This document shows, piece after piece, positions 26,300 to 34,203 of a stretch of 47,240 nucleotides of DNA. A program made the translations under genes and the position numbers. Under the pieces are notes generated by a model. The model was not told the origin of the DNA. It did not search any database and worked only from the letters and a program-made list of their open reading frames with translations. This DNA is from JAEELC01 sp963621965. Its GTDB lineage: Bacteria > Bacillota_I > Bacilli_A > Acholeplasmatales > Anaeroplasmataceae. The DNA is taken from the NCBI GenBank assembly GCA_963621965.1, contig CAVFGN010000012.1, positions 1 to 47,240 of the forward strand, read 5' to 3'. Position 1 is the stretch's first letter. Every line of letters starts with the position of its first letter.

Positions 26300-26572
26300 T
26301 TAGTATTCTTTACCAATTTTTAATTGATAAATTTGGTTTTCTAATTCATTTAAAGCAGCTACTTCGTCGGCTCCATCACAAGTAATAGTGATTACAGCTC
26401 CTTGATAAACACCAAGACTCATAACACCCATAATTGATTTCATATTAATCTTTTTTCCTTCGACTTCAAGAGTAATATTTGAATCATATTTAATTGCTTG
26501 GTTAACTAAATGTACAGCAGTTTGTGCATGTATACCAGTTTCAAGTGTAACTTTAAAATTCTTTTGTACCAT
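26300..26572 (-). CDS. HPr-like phosphocarrier with altered active-site motif
   Basis: 90 aa with the full HPr fold signature. The active-site loop reads TGIHAQTA instead of TGIHARPA: His15 is kept but Arg17 and Pro18 are Gln and Thr. The regulatory serine region NMKSIMGVMSLGV is intact with Ser46. HPr normally passes phosphate from enzyme I to EIIA at His15, and is phosphorylated at Ser46 by HPr kinase to act with CcpA. Loss of Arg17, which supports His15 phosphotransfer, suggests a mainly regulatory role, by analogy to Crh (which loses His15 instead). AGGAGG precedes the start, and it follows an EIIB-like gene by 12 nt. No ptsI lies nearby. Confidence 0.9.
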   Translation of the reverse strand: MVQKNFKVTLETGIHAQTAVHLVNQAIKYDSNITLEVEGKKINMKSIMGVMSLGVYQGAVITITCDGADEVAALNELENQIYQLKIGKEY

Positions 26573-26584
26573 ATAAATATCCTC

Positions 26585-26881
26585 CTATTTTAAAGCACTA
26601 TCTAACATTTTAATTATATCTTGCGCACTATATTTAAAAGATGCTTTCACAAAATTACCAGTTACAAACACGCCTCCTGAAGAAATTGCTTTAATTTCTT
26701 CAAGATTACATGAATTAACGTTTTTAACTTCTACCTTTACTCTAGAGCCATCGACAGAATAATTTACTATATTCTCTTTACTACCTAGATAATTGATGAA
26801 ATTTGATATTAATTCTTCATCAACAACTATGCGTTTCTTTTTTTTCTTAAATAAAGATGAAAAAAATTTAAATAAACCCAT
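26585..26881 (-). CDS. EIIB-like domain protein lacking the phospho-cysteine
   Basis: 98 aa. A basic, partly amphipathic N terminus (FKFFSSLFKKKKKR) precedes a domain resembling the glucose-family PTS EIIB: YLGSKENIV, SRVKVEVKN, SSGGVFVTGNFVKASF and a final helix. In EIIB the motif LDxCxTRLR carries the phosphorylated Cys; here the matching stretch is YSVDGSRVK, with Asp in place of Cys. The only Cys in the protein is elsewhere. It cannot transfer phosphate in the normal way. It leads a two-gene unit with the HPr-like gene and has its own promoter. Family assignment is by eye. Confidence 0.75.
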   Translation of the reverse strand: MGLFKFFSSLFKKKKKRIVVDEELISNFINYLGSKENIVNYSVDGSRVKVEVKNVNSCNLEEIKAISSGGVFVTGNFVKASFKYSAQDIIKMLDSALK

Positions 26882-26902
26882 AATAGCCTCATTTCATGTA
26901 AT

Positions 26903-26931
26903 ATTATAATTAAAAAATCATATTTATTCAA
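26903..26931 (-). promoter_or_regulatory. Promoter of the EIIB-like/HPr-like unit
   Basis: On the minus strand TTGAAT (26931-26926), 17 bp, TATAAT (26908-26903), 22 nt before the EIIB-like start; GAGG is the ribosome binding site. Confidence 0.7.
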
Positions 26932-27008
26932 GTCTTTTAGTTATTACAAGTATTTATATCTAATACTACAAAATCAATTACAAAAGAGAGGAAAACAAAG
27001 GTATTAAA

Positions 27009-27037
27009 TTGAAAAATGATTTAGACAATGATATAAT
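27009..27037 (+). promoter_or_regulatory. Promoter of the DUF1836 gene
   Basis: TTGAAA (27009-27014), 17 bp, TATAAT (27032-27037), then AAAGGAGA before the ATG at 27064. It diverges from the EIIB-like promoter about 80 bp away. Confidence 0.7.
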
Positions 27038-27063
27038 TTAGTTATTAAAAAAAGGAGATACGT

Positions 27064-27720
27064 ATGGCCACAACTGAAACCCTAATTGCAAATTTTAAAA
27101 ATTGGTTTGATGAGTTTGAAAAGAAAAATTTACCACAATACCAAGACCTTCCTGATATTCCTCTATACATGGAACAATTAATTTATTATTTAAAATCTGA
27201 GAGCAAAATTCTTGAAACCTCAAGTTATGATACACAAATTTCATCATCAATGATCAACAACTATGTAAAAGCTAAGATAGTAGATAAACCTGAAAAGAAA
27301 AAATATTCTAAAGCCCAAATTTCCGAACTTTTAGAAATTATTTATTTAAAAGAAGTTCTTTCTTTGCCTGAAATTAAACAAATTTTTGACATTACTTATA
27401 CTAAAGACAAAGAGAAAGCATATAAAGATTATGCAGAGACAAAAAAACAAGCAACAAAGAAAGCTATTCAAGATGCAAAAATACAGTTAAATGATATAGA
27501 TTATAGTAATGAAGAGGATATAATCAATGCAGCTCTTGATTTAGCCGCAAAAGCTAATGCTTATGCAGTCATATCAAAACGTTTACTTCATTTAGCTAAT
27601 TTAATAGAATATTCAGAGACTAAAGATGAAGTAATTGCAAAAGCTTTAGAAGAGCATTCTGTATATTCAAACGCTGAAATTGATTCTTCAAATTCTAATG
27701 ATTTAGACGATGATTTATAG
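27064..27720 (+). CDS. DUF1836 domain protein, probable DNA-binding regulator
   Basis: 218 aa, cytosolic. Residues 25-120 match the DUF1836 pattern of Firmicutes: LPDIPLYMEQL, MINNYVKAKIV, KKKYSKAQISELLEI and LKEVLSLPEIKQIF, a MerR-like helix-turn-helix arrangement. The C-terminal part is helical and acidic, ending in a Ser/Asn/Asp-rich tail. The molecular role of DUF1836 proteins is not established; DNA binding is inferred from the fold pattern. AAAGGAGA lies 6-7 nt before ATG. It diverges from the EIIB-like/HPr-like unit, which makes that unit a plausible target. Confidence 0.82.
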   Translation: MATTETLIANFKNWFDEFEKKNLPQYQDLPDIPLYMEQLIYYLKSESKILETSSYDTQISSSMINNYVKAKIVDKPEKKKYSKAQISELLEIIYLKEVLSLPEIKQIFDITYTKDKEKAYKDYAETKKQATKKAIQDAKIQLNDIDYSNEEDIINAALDLAAKANAYAVISKRLLHLANLIEYSETKDEVIAKALEEHSVYSNAEIDSSNSNDLDDDL

Positions 27721-27723
27721 AAA

Positions 27724-27750
27724 AAAAGCAGGTTTAAAGCCTGCATTTTT
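27724..27750. terminator. Bidirectional terminator
   Basis: GCAGG (27728-27732) pairs with CCTGC (27740-27744). There are Ts after the stem on the plus strand and As before it, so it works for the DUF1836 gene and for the converging pseudouridine synthase gene. Confidence 0.85.
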
Positions 27751-27752
27751 AA

Positions 27753-28451
27753 TTATAAATTGTATTTTTTTAGTATTTCATCATTTCCAAAATATTTAAA
27801 CATATTATATGTCTTAAAATATTTAAAAGTCATTTCTTCTTTTTTCACCGGATGAACTAAACTTAATGAATAACTTGATAAATTATAACCATTTTTGTTT
27901 GGCTTTGCGCCGTATTTTGTGTCTCCGGCGATAGGATGCCCTATATAAGACAATTGACATCTAATTTGATGGTGACGTCCTGTATATAAAGCAACATCTA
28001 ATAAACTATAGTATTCGTTTGCAATATTTATTGTATCTAATACTTTATATTTAAGAGACGCATCAAGAGCTTTAGGGTCACGTGAGACATAACTTTTGTT
28101 TTCTTTTTCATTTTTTAGAAGTTTATTATTAAGAACACGTTCTTCGCCCTTATTCATTTTGCCTTCAACTACAGCTAAATACTTTTTTTCAAATCCTACA
28201 TGGTTTTGAATACTAGATGAAAGTCTTGAGGCAGCCTTAGATGTTCTTGCAAAAACCATAACACCACTTGTGTTTCTATCTAGTCTATGAACAAGTCCTA
28301 AATAAACATTACCCTCTTTATTATATTTTACTTTTATATATTGTTTAAGTTCAGTTAATATATCCTTATCTTTGCTTATATCTTCTTGCGATAACAAGCC
28401 ACAAGGTTTATAAGCAACAATAATATGATTATCTTCAAAAAGAATATCCAT
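27753..28451 (-). CDS. RluA-family pseudouridine synthase
   Basis: 232 aa. The catalytic motif LVHRLDRNTSGVMVFART contains the nucleophilic Asp. VDVALYTGRHHQIRCQLSYIGHPIAGDTKYG is the second hallmark. There is no N-terminal S4 domain, as in the short RluA/RluC-type members, so the RNA target (rRNA or tRNA) cannot be told. The ATG overlaps the nicotinamidase stop, forming a two-gene operon. Confidence 0.93.
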   Translation of the reverse strand: MDILFEDNHIIVAYKPCGLLSQEDISKDKDILTELKQYIKVKYNKEGNVYLGLVHRLDRNTSGVMVFARTSKAASRLSSSIQNHVGFEKKYLAVVEGKMNKGEERVLNNKLLKNEKENKSYVSRDPKALDASLKYKVLDTINIANEYYSLLDVALYTGRHHQIRCQLSYIGHPIAGDTKYGAKPNKNGYNLSSYSLSLVHPVKKEEMTFKYFKTYNMFKYFGNDEILKKYNL

Positions 28452-28960
28452 TAGATTATTTCAACCTGACAATTTTGTGCGACTAATATAGCCGCATCAT
28501 TTGATTCTTTTGTAAGTCCGGCTACTGCATCACTATATAAATATATATTAGCTTCAGGGTATTTAGCTTTTAAAATTAAAGCATTACTAATAACGCAAAT
28601 ATCTGTGCAAACTCCAAGTAAATATATGTTTTTTGCATCAACAAGATTCCAATCAAGATAGCCAAATGTTGGTTTATCAATAATAGTATATTCTTTGCCT
28701 TTTACAAAATTCAAAACATCGTTATCTATTTCGTGTCCTAATGTACCTTTAATACAGTGAGAGATAGGCAATTTTTTACCTTCAGGAGTCTCTAAATAGT
28801 TTTCGTTGTGTGTATCACGTGTGAATATGATATGATGTTTTTTTTCATATCCTTCACTTATTCTTTTGATTACATTATCTTTTATTTTAATAGCTTCTTC
28901 ATTTCTTAAACTGCCATATGTAAAATCATATTGGTAGTCGATTACAATAGTATAATCCAT
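28451..28960 (-). CDS. pncA: Nicotinamidase (isochorismatase-family cysteine hydrolase)
   Basis: 169 aa. Deamidates nicotinamide to nicotinate for NAD salvage. The triad is visible: Asp in VIDYQYDF, Lys in the PEGKKLP/HCIKGTLGHE region and Cys in LGVCTDICVISNAL. Metal ligands fit TRDTHNENY and the downstream His. Slightly shorter than the usual 180-200 aa. CGGAGG precedes the ATG. Transcribed from 28984-29012 together with the pseudouridine synthase. Confidence 0.88.
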   Translation of the reverse strand: MDYTIVIDYQYDFTYGSLRNEEAIKIKDNVIKRISEGYEKKHHIIFTRDTHNENYLETPEGKKLPISHCIKGTLGHEIDNDVLNFVKGKEYTIIDKPTFGYLDWNLVDAKNIYLLGVCTDICVISNALILKAKYPEANIYLYSDAVAGLTKESNDAAILVAQNCQVEII

Positions 28961-28983
28961 ATTATAATCCTCCGTTTTGCTTT

Positions 28984-29012
28984 ATTTTACATTTATATTT
29001 TTTTCAAGTCAA
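28984..29012 (-). promoter_or_regulatory. Promoter of the pncA operon
   Basis: On the minus strand TTGACT (29012-29007), 17 bp, TAAAAT (28989-28984), ending 24 nt before the start. Confidence 0.65.
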
Positions 29013-29020
29013 GAAAAGAT

Positions 29021-29050
29021 AAAAGACTTAGCGAACTAACGCTAAGCCTT
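29021..29050 (-). terminator. Terminator after lon
   Basis: CTTAGCG (29027-29033) pairs with CGCTAAG (29040-29046) over 6 nt, followed by a T-rich run on the minus strand. Confidence 0.75.
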
Positions 29051-29055
29051 GAATT

Positions 29056-31371
29056 TTATTTTTGTAATGCAATATCTAATACTTCAGATACATGATGAAC
29101 AGGAATAATAGTTAACTTTTCCTTAACTTCTTCCGGAACATCATCTAAATCACGTTCATTTTCCTTTGGTATTAAAATCTTTGTTAAACCAGTTCTAGCA
29201 GCTGCTATGCTCTTTTCACGAAGACCACCGATAGGAAGAACAGTACCTCTAAGAGTTACTTCGCCAGTCATACCAAGATGTTGATCAACAGGTTTTCCTG
29301 TTAATGCACTCGCAATAGCTGTAGTTAGTGTAACACCAGCACTAGGACCGTCTTTTGGAACAGCACCTTCAGGGACATGAATATGAATGTCGCTTTCTGC
29401 AATCACTTTTTCATCGATTCCAAGTTTGCTTGCATGGCTCTTAACATAAGTTAGGGCTGCCATTGCACTTTCTTTCATTACTTCACCTAATTTACCAGTT
29501 AAAGTAAGTGTACCTTTACCTTTTGAAATTGCGACTTCAATATCTAGAGTATCACCACCAAATTGAGTATAGGCAAGACCTGTTACAATACCAACCTGAG
29601 GGACTTCACGTCCTTCGTTATTAAAGAATTTTTGTTTACCTAGATAACTAGATAAATTTTCTTTATTAATTTCTACGTGTGATACATCATTAAGTAATAC
29701 TTCTTTAATAGCTTTACGAACAAGAGTACCAATTTGTCTTTGAAGGCTTCTTACACCAGCTTCTCTAGTGTAGCCATCAATCATTATATGCATTGCTTCA
29801 TCAGTAATACTAAACTTAGAACTTTCTAAACCATTTTGCGCAAGTACTTTTGGTACTAAATAATTTTTAGCAATTTGAGTCTTTTCATATTCAGTATAAC
29901 TAGATAATTCAATTATTTCCATACGGTCATATAAAGGAGCTGGAATAGAATCTAGAGAGTTAGCAGTTGTTATGAATAATACTTTAGATAAATCGTATTC
30001 TTCTTCTAGGTAGTTATCAGAGAAATGAGAATTTTGTTCAGGGTCTAATACTTCAAGCATAGCTGAAGCAGGGTCTCCTCTCATATTTGATGTCATCTTA
30101 TCGATTTCATCAAGTAAGAATACAGGATTTACTGTTTTTGCATCCTTCATACCTTTAAGAATTCTACCAGGTAAAGCACCTAGATAAGTTCTTCTATGTC
30201 CTCTAATTTCAGCTTCGTCTGATACACCACCTAAAGATACTTTAATAAACTTTCTTCCAAGTGCATCCGCAATAGACTTAGCTAAACTTGTTTTACCAAC
30301 GCCAGGAGGGCCGTATAAGCAAAGAATGGTTTGTGGATTTTTACCAGTTAAAACTTTAACTGCTAAATATTCAAGAATTCTATCTTTAACCTTAGATAAA
30401 CCATAGTGAGTTTTATTTAAAGCTTCTTCAACTTCTTTAAGTGAATTGTTATCTTTAGATTCTTCTTTCCAAGGAAGAGATACAATAAACTCAAGATATT
30501 GTCTTATAACTCCTGTTTCAGCATTTTGGCTTGAAGTCATCTGATATCTTTGAAGTTCTTTTTTAGCCTTTTCGTAGATATGTTTAGGCATTCCAGCTTC
30601 TTCAATTTTTTTTCTAAAAGTCTCTATTTCTTCTTCGGTACGAGCCTTTTCACCAAGTTCATTTTGAATAGCCTTCATTTTCTCACGTAAAATATATTCC
30701 TTTTGGGATTGGTCAATAGATTCTTTAACATCTTGATCGATTTTACGTTCAATATCAACTATTTGTTTTTCTCTATTTATATCTTCAAGAATGTATTTCA
30801 TTCTTTTAGATAAAGATGGTTCAGCCAAATATTTATATTTATTACTTGAAGTTTTCAAGTGTCCTGCAATAATATCGACGCATTCTTCGCTTGTTAAACC
30901 ACTTGCGATACTACGCATTACTTCCTCACTTGAAGTAAGTAAATTTTTATTATTTGATATTTCATTAACTACTGAACGAACAAGAGCAGCTTGTTCTTCA
31001 ACAGAGTCATTTTCTGTAACCATTACACTATAAGAAACTGTGAAAAAAGGATTAGGTTCACTAATTTCTTCTAAAATTACACGTTCTTTAACACTAAATT
31101 TTACACGCAAATTACCATTAGGTAATGTTAAACGTGAGTCGATATGCGCAAGTGCACCTACAAGTTCAATAGATTCGCTACTAACATCAACTTGTTGAGC
31201 ATTTTTTTGAACGACTAATACGATATCACCATTATAATTAGCTTCAGCTTCTTCAAGAGCTTTAATAGAATTTTTACGTCCTACCTCAGTTCTAAGCTCA
31301 TTTGTAGGAAGCGGTACTAAGCCTCTTAAAGCAATCGCAGGGTAAGATTTTTTGTTTTCTAATTGTTCCAT
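29056..31371 (-). CDS. lon: ATP-dependent protease Lon
   Basis: 771 aa, cytosolic AAA+ serine protease that removes damaged and regulatory proteins. The N-terminal substrate-binding domain covers residues 1-210 and a coiled coil 210-300. Walker A is LYGPPGVGKTSLAKS near 349 and Walker B is PVFLLDEIDKM near 415. The C-terminal protease has the catalytic Ser in PKDGPSAGVTL and Lys in LREKSIAAARTG. GAGGGTG precedes the ATG. It has its own promoter between the tig terminator and its start, overlapped by a CIRCE-like element, and its own terminator. Confidence 0.97.
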   Translation of the reverse strand: MEQLENKKSYPAIALRGLVPLPTNELRTEVGRKNSIKALEEAEANYNGDIVLVVQKNAQQVDVSSESIELVGALAHIDSRLTLPNGNLRVKFSVKERVILEEISEPNPFFTVSYSVMVTENDSVEEQAALVRSVVNEISNNKNLLTSSEEVMRSIASGLTSEECVDIIAGHLKTSSNKYKYLAEPSLSKRMKYILEDINREKQIVDIERKIDQDVKESIDQSQKEYILREKMKAIQNELGEKARTEEEIETFRKKIEEAGMPKHIYEKAKKELQRYQMTSSQNAETGVIRQYLEFIVSLPWKEESKDNNSLKEVEEALNKTHYGLSKVKDRILEYLAVKVLTGKNPQTILCLYGPPGVGKTSLAKSIADALGRKFIKVSLGGVSDEAEIRGHRRTYLGALPGRILKGMKDAKTVNPVFLLDEIDKMTSNMRGDPASAMLEVLDPEQNSHFSDNYLEEEYDLSKVLFITTANSLDSIPAPLYDRMEIIELSSYTEYEKTQIAKNYLVPKVLAQNGLESSKFSITDEAMHIMIDGYTREAGVRSLQRQIGTLVRKAIKEVLLNDVSHVEINKENLSSYLGKQKFFNNEGREVPQVGIVTGLAYTQFGGDTLDIEVAISKGKGTLTLTGKLGEVMKESAMAALTYVKSHASKLGIDEKVIAESDIHIHVPEGAVPKDGPSAGVTLTTAIASALTGKPVDQHLGMTGEVTLRGTVLPIGGLREKSIAAARTGLTKILIPKENERDLDDVPEEVKEKLTIIPVHHVSEVLDIALQK

Positions 31372-31422
31372 ATTGTCACCCTCTTTTTAAGAATAATCTG
31401 ACATTTTATAGTCAGCGGTTAT

Positions 31423-31451
31423 ATATTACTATATTTTTGGCACTATTTCAA
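31423..31451 (-). promoter_or_regulatory. Promoter of lon
   Basis: On the minus strand TTGAAA (31451-31446), 17 bp, TAATAT (31428-31423). The -35 lies within the spacer of the CIRCE-like element, as at htpG. Confidence 0.6.
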
Positions 31452-31463
31452 GTGGTTTGCCAA
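31437..31463. promoter_or_regulatory. Degenerate CIRCE-like element at lon
   Basis: TTGGCACTA (31437-31445), exactly nine bases, GTTTGCCAA (31455-31463). Thirteen of 18 arm bases match the CIRCE consensus. Its left arm differs from the htpG operator by a single base, and its placement over the -35 is the same. Outer bases TTGGCA/TGCCAA form the inverted repeat. Confidence 0.55.
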
Positions 31464-31490
31464 ATATGTTAATTTTTACACAATTTATTC

Positions 31491-31514
31491 AAAAAAATCC
31501 ACATGAAGTGGATT
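31491..31514 (-). terminator. Terminator after tig
   Basis: AATCCAC (31496-31502), loop ATGAA, GTGGATT (31508-31514), followed on the minus strand by a run of Ts. It separates tig from lon. Confidence 0.85.
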
Positions 31515-31534
31515 CTTTTAAACGTTTATTAAGT

Positions 31535-32821
31535 TTAGATTTCTTTAGCGTTTGACATAACAAGGTCAATGAACTTGTTATAGATATGTTCGCTAACGAT
31601 TTGGTTAAATCTAGTCTTTAATACTTCTTCTTTTGTAGAATTGATTTGCTTAGCAATTTCTTCAGCACGAGTTGTTAATTCTTCATCAGTTGGTTGTAAC
31701 TTTTCATCAAATGCAACCTTATCAAGAACTACTTGGAATAAAGCTTGACGCTTACCAATTTCAGCTGATTTTGTATTGAATGTTTCTAAGTCAGTACCAC
31801 TTAATTGAAGTAATGTTTCAAGTGGAATGTTATAAGCATTAGCTTGATCTTCATAACGCTTCTTATAATCATTAGTGAAGTTATCAATCATAGATTGAGG
31901 TAATTCAACTGTAGTAGAATCTAAGATTTTGTTAACTACTTCGTCGATTTGTCTGTTCTTTTCGCTTTCTTCTTTGTTAGCTTTAATTTCAGATTCGATA
32001 GAAGCCTTTAATTCTTCAACAGTCTTAACACCGTCTTTGTTTAGAGATGCTACAAAATCATCATTTAATTCAGGTAACTTGTTTTCCTTTACAGCATTAA
32101 TAGTTACTTTAAATACTGCTTCTTTACCTTCTAATTCTTTAGCAGCATAAGGAGTAGGGAATGTTACTTTAACATCCTTTGTTTCACCCTTCTTCATGCC
32201 GATCATTTGATCTTCAAATCCAGGAATGAATTGGCCAGAACCAATTTCCATTTCATAGCCCTTAGCTTGACCGCCTTCGAATGCTACTCCGTCAACAAAT
32301 CCTTCGAAATCAAAATTTGCTGTATCGCCTTTTGCAATTACTTGTTCAGCCTTTTCAGAAATTGTTCCTTTACTCTTTAACATAGAATCGATACGTCCGT
32401 TAACTTCTTCTTTTGTTACAGTTGTATCTTTAGCCTTTACTTCAACGCCTTTGTATGCGCCAACAGTTACATCAGTTGGGAATACATCAAAAGTAAATAC
32501 TAATTTAAATCCATCTTTAGAGTCAATAGTTCCTTCAATTGATGGAACTAGTTGAGAAATAACTCTAGCGCCAAGTTCCTTATCAGCAAATACTTCTTTA
32601 GAAGTTTCATCGCAAAGAACATCAATAGCTGTTTCATATAAAGCAGCTTCGCCGAACTTCTTGTTGAAAATTTCACGGCTTACATGACCCTTTCTAAAAC
32701 CAGGAATAGAAACATTCTTACCTGTTTTTTCAAATGCTTTATCTAAAGCTTCTCTAAATTTATCGTTAGTAATATCAAAAGTTACCTTTGCTTTACTTCC
32801 TGCAATAAATTCAACTTTCAT
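31535..32821 (-). CDS. tig: Trigger factor
   Basis: A ribosome-bound chaperone with peptidyl-prolyl isomerase activity, 428 aa. The N-terminal ribosome-binding signature SIPGFRKGHVSREIF near residue 38, the FKBP-type domain (GDTANFDFEGFVDGVAFEGG and SGQFIPGFEDQMIGMKKGE) near 165-245, and the helical C-terminal chaperone arms are all present. GAAGGAGC precedes the ATG. It lies upstream of lon but is separated by a strong terminator (clpX, a frequent neighbour, is absent). Confidence 0.97.
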   Translation of the reverse strand: MKVEFIAGSKAKVTFDITNDKFREALDKAFEKTGKNVSIPGFRKGHVSREIFNKKFGEAALYETAIDVLCDETSKEVFADKELGARVISQLVPSIEGTIDSKDGFKLVFTFDVFPTDVTVGAYKGVEVKAKDTTVTKEEVNGRIDSMLKSKGTISEKAEQVIAKGDTANFDFEGFVDGVAFEGGQAKGYEMEIGSGQFIPGFEDQMIGMKKGETKDVKVTFPTPYAAKELEGKEAVFKVTINAVKENKLPELNDDFVASLNKDGVKTVEELKASIESEIKANKEESEKNRQIDEVVNKILDSTTVELPQSMIDNFTNDYKKRYEDQANAYNIPLETLLQLSGTDLETFNTKSAEIGKRQALFQVVLDKVAFDEKLQPTDEELTTRAEEIAKQINSTKEEVLKTRFNQIVSEHIYNKFIDLVMSNAKEI

Positions 32822-33008
32822 ATTTATATGCTCCTTCTATAGTACATTACGTACAAAATTTTTACTTTTTAATTTTATCAAAGTTTAATTTAATTGTAAA
32901 TAGTCGAAACGTTGTCCGATTACTACGTTTTATATAATATTGTTGTTTTTTATATCATTTTTGTTAAAATTCAAGTTTTTTTATTTAAAATTATTTATCA
33001 AAAGAAAA

Positions 33009-33058
33009 AGTACTATTAAATTAAAAACCTTAATTTTTGTTTTTAAAATAATAGTACT
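33009..33058 (-). terminator. Long hairpin, terminator of the charged membrane protein gene
   Basis: AGTACTATTA (33009-33018) pairs with TAATAGTACT (33049-33058). After a symmetric AA/AA mismatch, TTAAAAAC (33021-33028) pairs with GTTTTTAA (33039-33046), with a 10-nt loop. The minus strand continues CTTTTTCTTTTG. The outer stem resembles the one at 20299-20333 (shared AGTACTA). Confidence 0.7.
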
Positions 33059-33068
33059 AATGTCTTAG

Positions 33069-34118
33069 TTATTGATAAATATCTTGTTTTTGATCATTAC
33101 CTTTTTCATTTGGTATAATGATCTTTTCTTCTTTTTCAGACTTTTTATCTTTAGAAGCTTCGCCTATTTCCGCGTCTTTCTCTTTTTTCTTTTGTTCTTT
33201 TGCTTTCTTCTTTTCTTCAACTTTTCTTTTACGTTGTTCGTTATGGTTTCTGTAGTTATTATAATCAATTCCACCTTCAACAAGTAGGTATAAAGATGAA
33301 CCTAGTGCTAGAATAACAAGTACCCAGCCAAGAGTTGAAACTAAGAAATTGTCGTTTGCAAATACATATGCGCCAAAAGATAAACATAAAATATTAATAA
33401 TATAATTTTTTAGGTTACTCTTTTGACCAAGCATAATCGAGCTAAGAGTATATACAATACCTCTTAAATAGAATACTAAACCTAAGAAATAATGGAAATA
33501 TTTAATTGTAAATTCAGTTAAATTTGCGCCTGAATCACTAAAATTAAATCCACCAAAAACAAGTAAAACGCCAACTGCAAAATCTACAATAATTTCAATA
33601 ATGCATAAAACTTTAGCTAGAGCACCTTTTTCATATTTAAAAGTAGGGTATACTCTATATACTGCAAATACAGCTACAATACCGCCGAATATTCCAATAC
33701 AAATACGTTCACGAAGGTCTTTTTGAAATAATAGTGCAAGTGCAAACACTAAAAGCACTACTCCGCCTATAAGTTTGGCCCAAAACTTTTTATCTAAAAT
33801 AGGATTATATTTAGTATAATCTTTCTTTTCTTTTTTAGATTCTTTCTTTGTTTTTTCCTCTTTTTCTTCTTTTTTGTTTTCTTCAAGTTCTTTCTTCTTT
33901 ACTTCAAAAGCCTTTTTTTCTTCTTCAAAAGCTTTTCTTTCTTCTTCTAAGACCTTTTCTTTATCATCATCTTCCTGCTTTTTTTCATTCATAGCTTTTA
34001 AGAATTCAGATTCTTGATCTTGATTTTTATTTACTTCACTAGTTTTATTTTCATCTTTTATTTCACTAGTTGTGTTTTTTGCATCTTTATCTTTTTTCTT
34101 TTTATTAAAAAAACCCAT
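33069..34118 (-). CDS. Membrane protein with long charged coiled-coil termini
   Basis: 349 aa. The N-terminal ~110 residues are almost all Lys, Glu, Asp and Asn with a coiled-coil region (EEERKAFEEEKKAFEVKKKELEEN). About six hydrophobic segments follow between residues 113 and 290, resembling DUF308-type small membrane domains. The ~60-residue C-terminal tail is again strongly charged (EEKKKAKEQKKKEKD). Both tails are probably cytoplasmic. GGAGG precedes the ATG. It is monocistronic, with a long hairpin terminator. I do not recognise a function; scaffold or stress roles would be guesses. Confidence 0.8.
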   Translation of the reverse strand: MGFFNKKKKDKDAKNTTSEIKDENKTSEVNKNQDQESEFLKAMNEKKQEDDDKEKVLEEERKAFEEEKKAFEVKKKELEENKKEEKEEKTKKESKKEKKDYTKYNPILDKKFWAKLIGGVVLLVFALALLFQKDLRERICIGIFGGIVAVFAVYRVYPTFKYEKGALAKVLCIIEIIVDFAVGVLLVFGGFNFSDSGANLTEFTIKYFHYFLGLVFYLRGIVYTLSSIMLGQKSNLKNYIINILCLSFGAYVFANDNFLVSTLGWVLVILALGSSLYLLVEGGIDYNNYRNHNEQRKRKVEEKKKAKEQKKKEKDAEIGEASKDKKSEKEEKIIIPNEKGNDQKQDIYQ

Positions 34119-34203
34119 AAACGTCCTCCATTGATTTAATATATTATATTTTAAAATAATATATTTTTCAAATCTAAATAGATTACATTTATAGGTATTT
34201 TGA

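Noticed and set aside
32822..32900. CIRCE element upstream of tig
   Set aside because: Only a short GTAC-N5-GTAC inverted repeat is present; no arms resembling the CIRCE consensus were found.
20299..33058. Shared AGTACTA stems at 20299-20333 and 33009-33058 as a dispersed repeat family
   Set aside because: Only two copies with different inner parts, both explained as ordinary terminators of the genes beside them.
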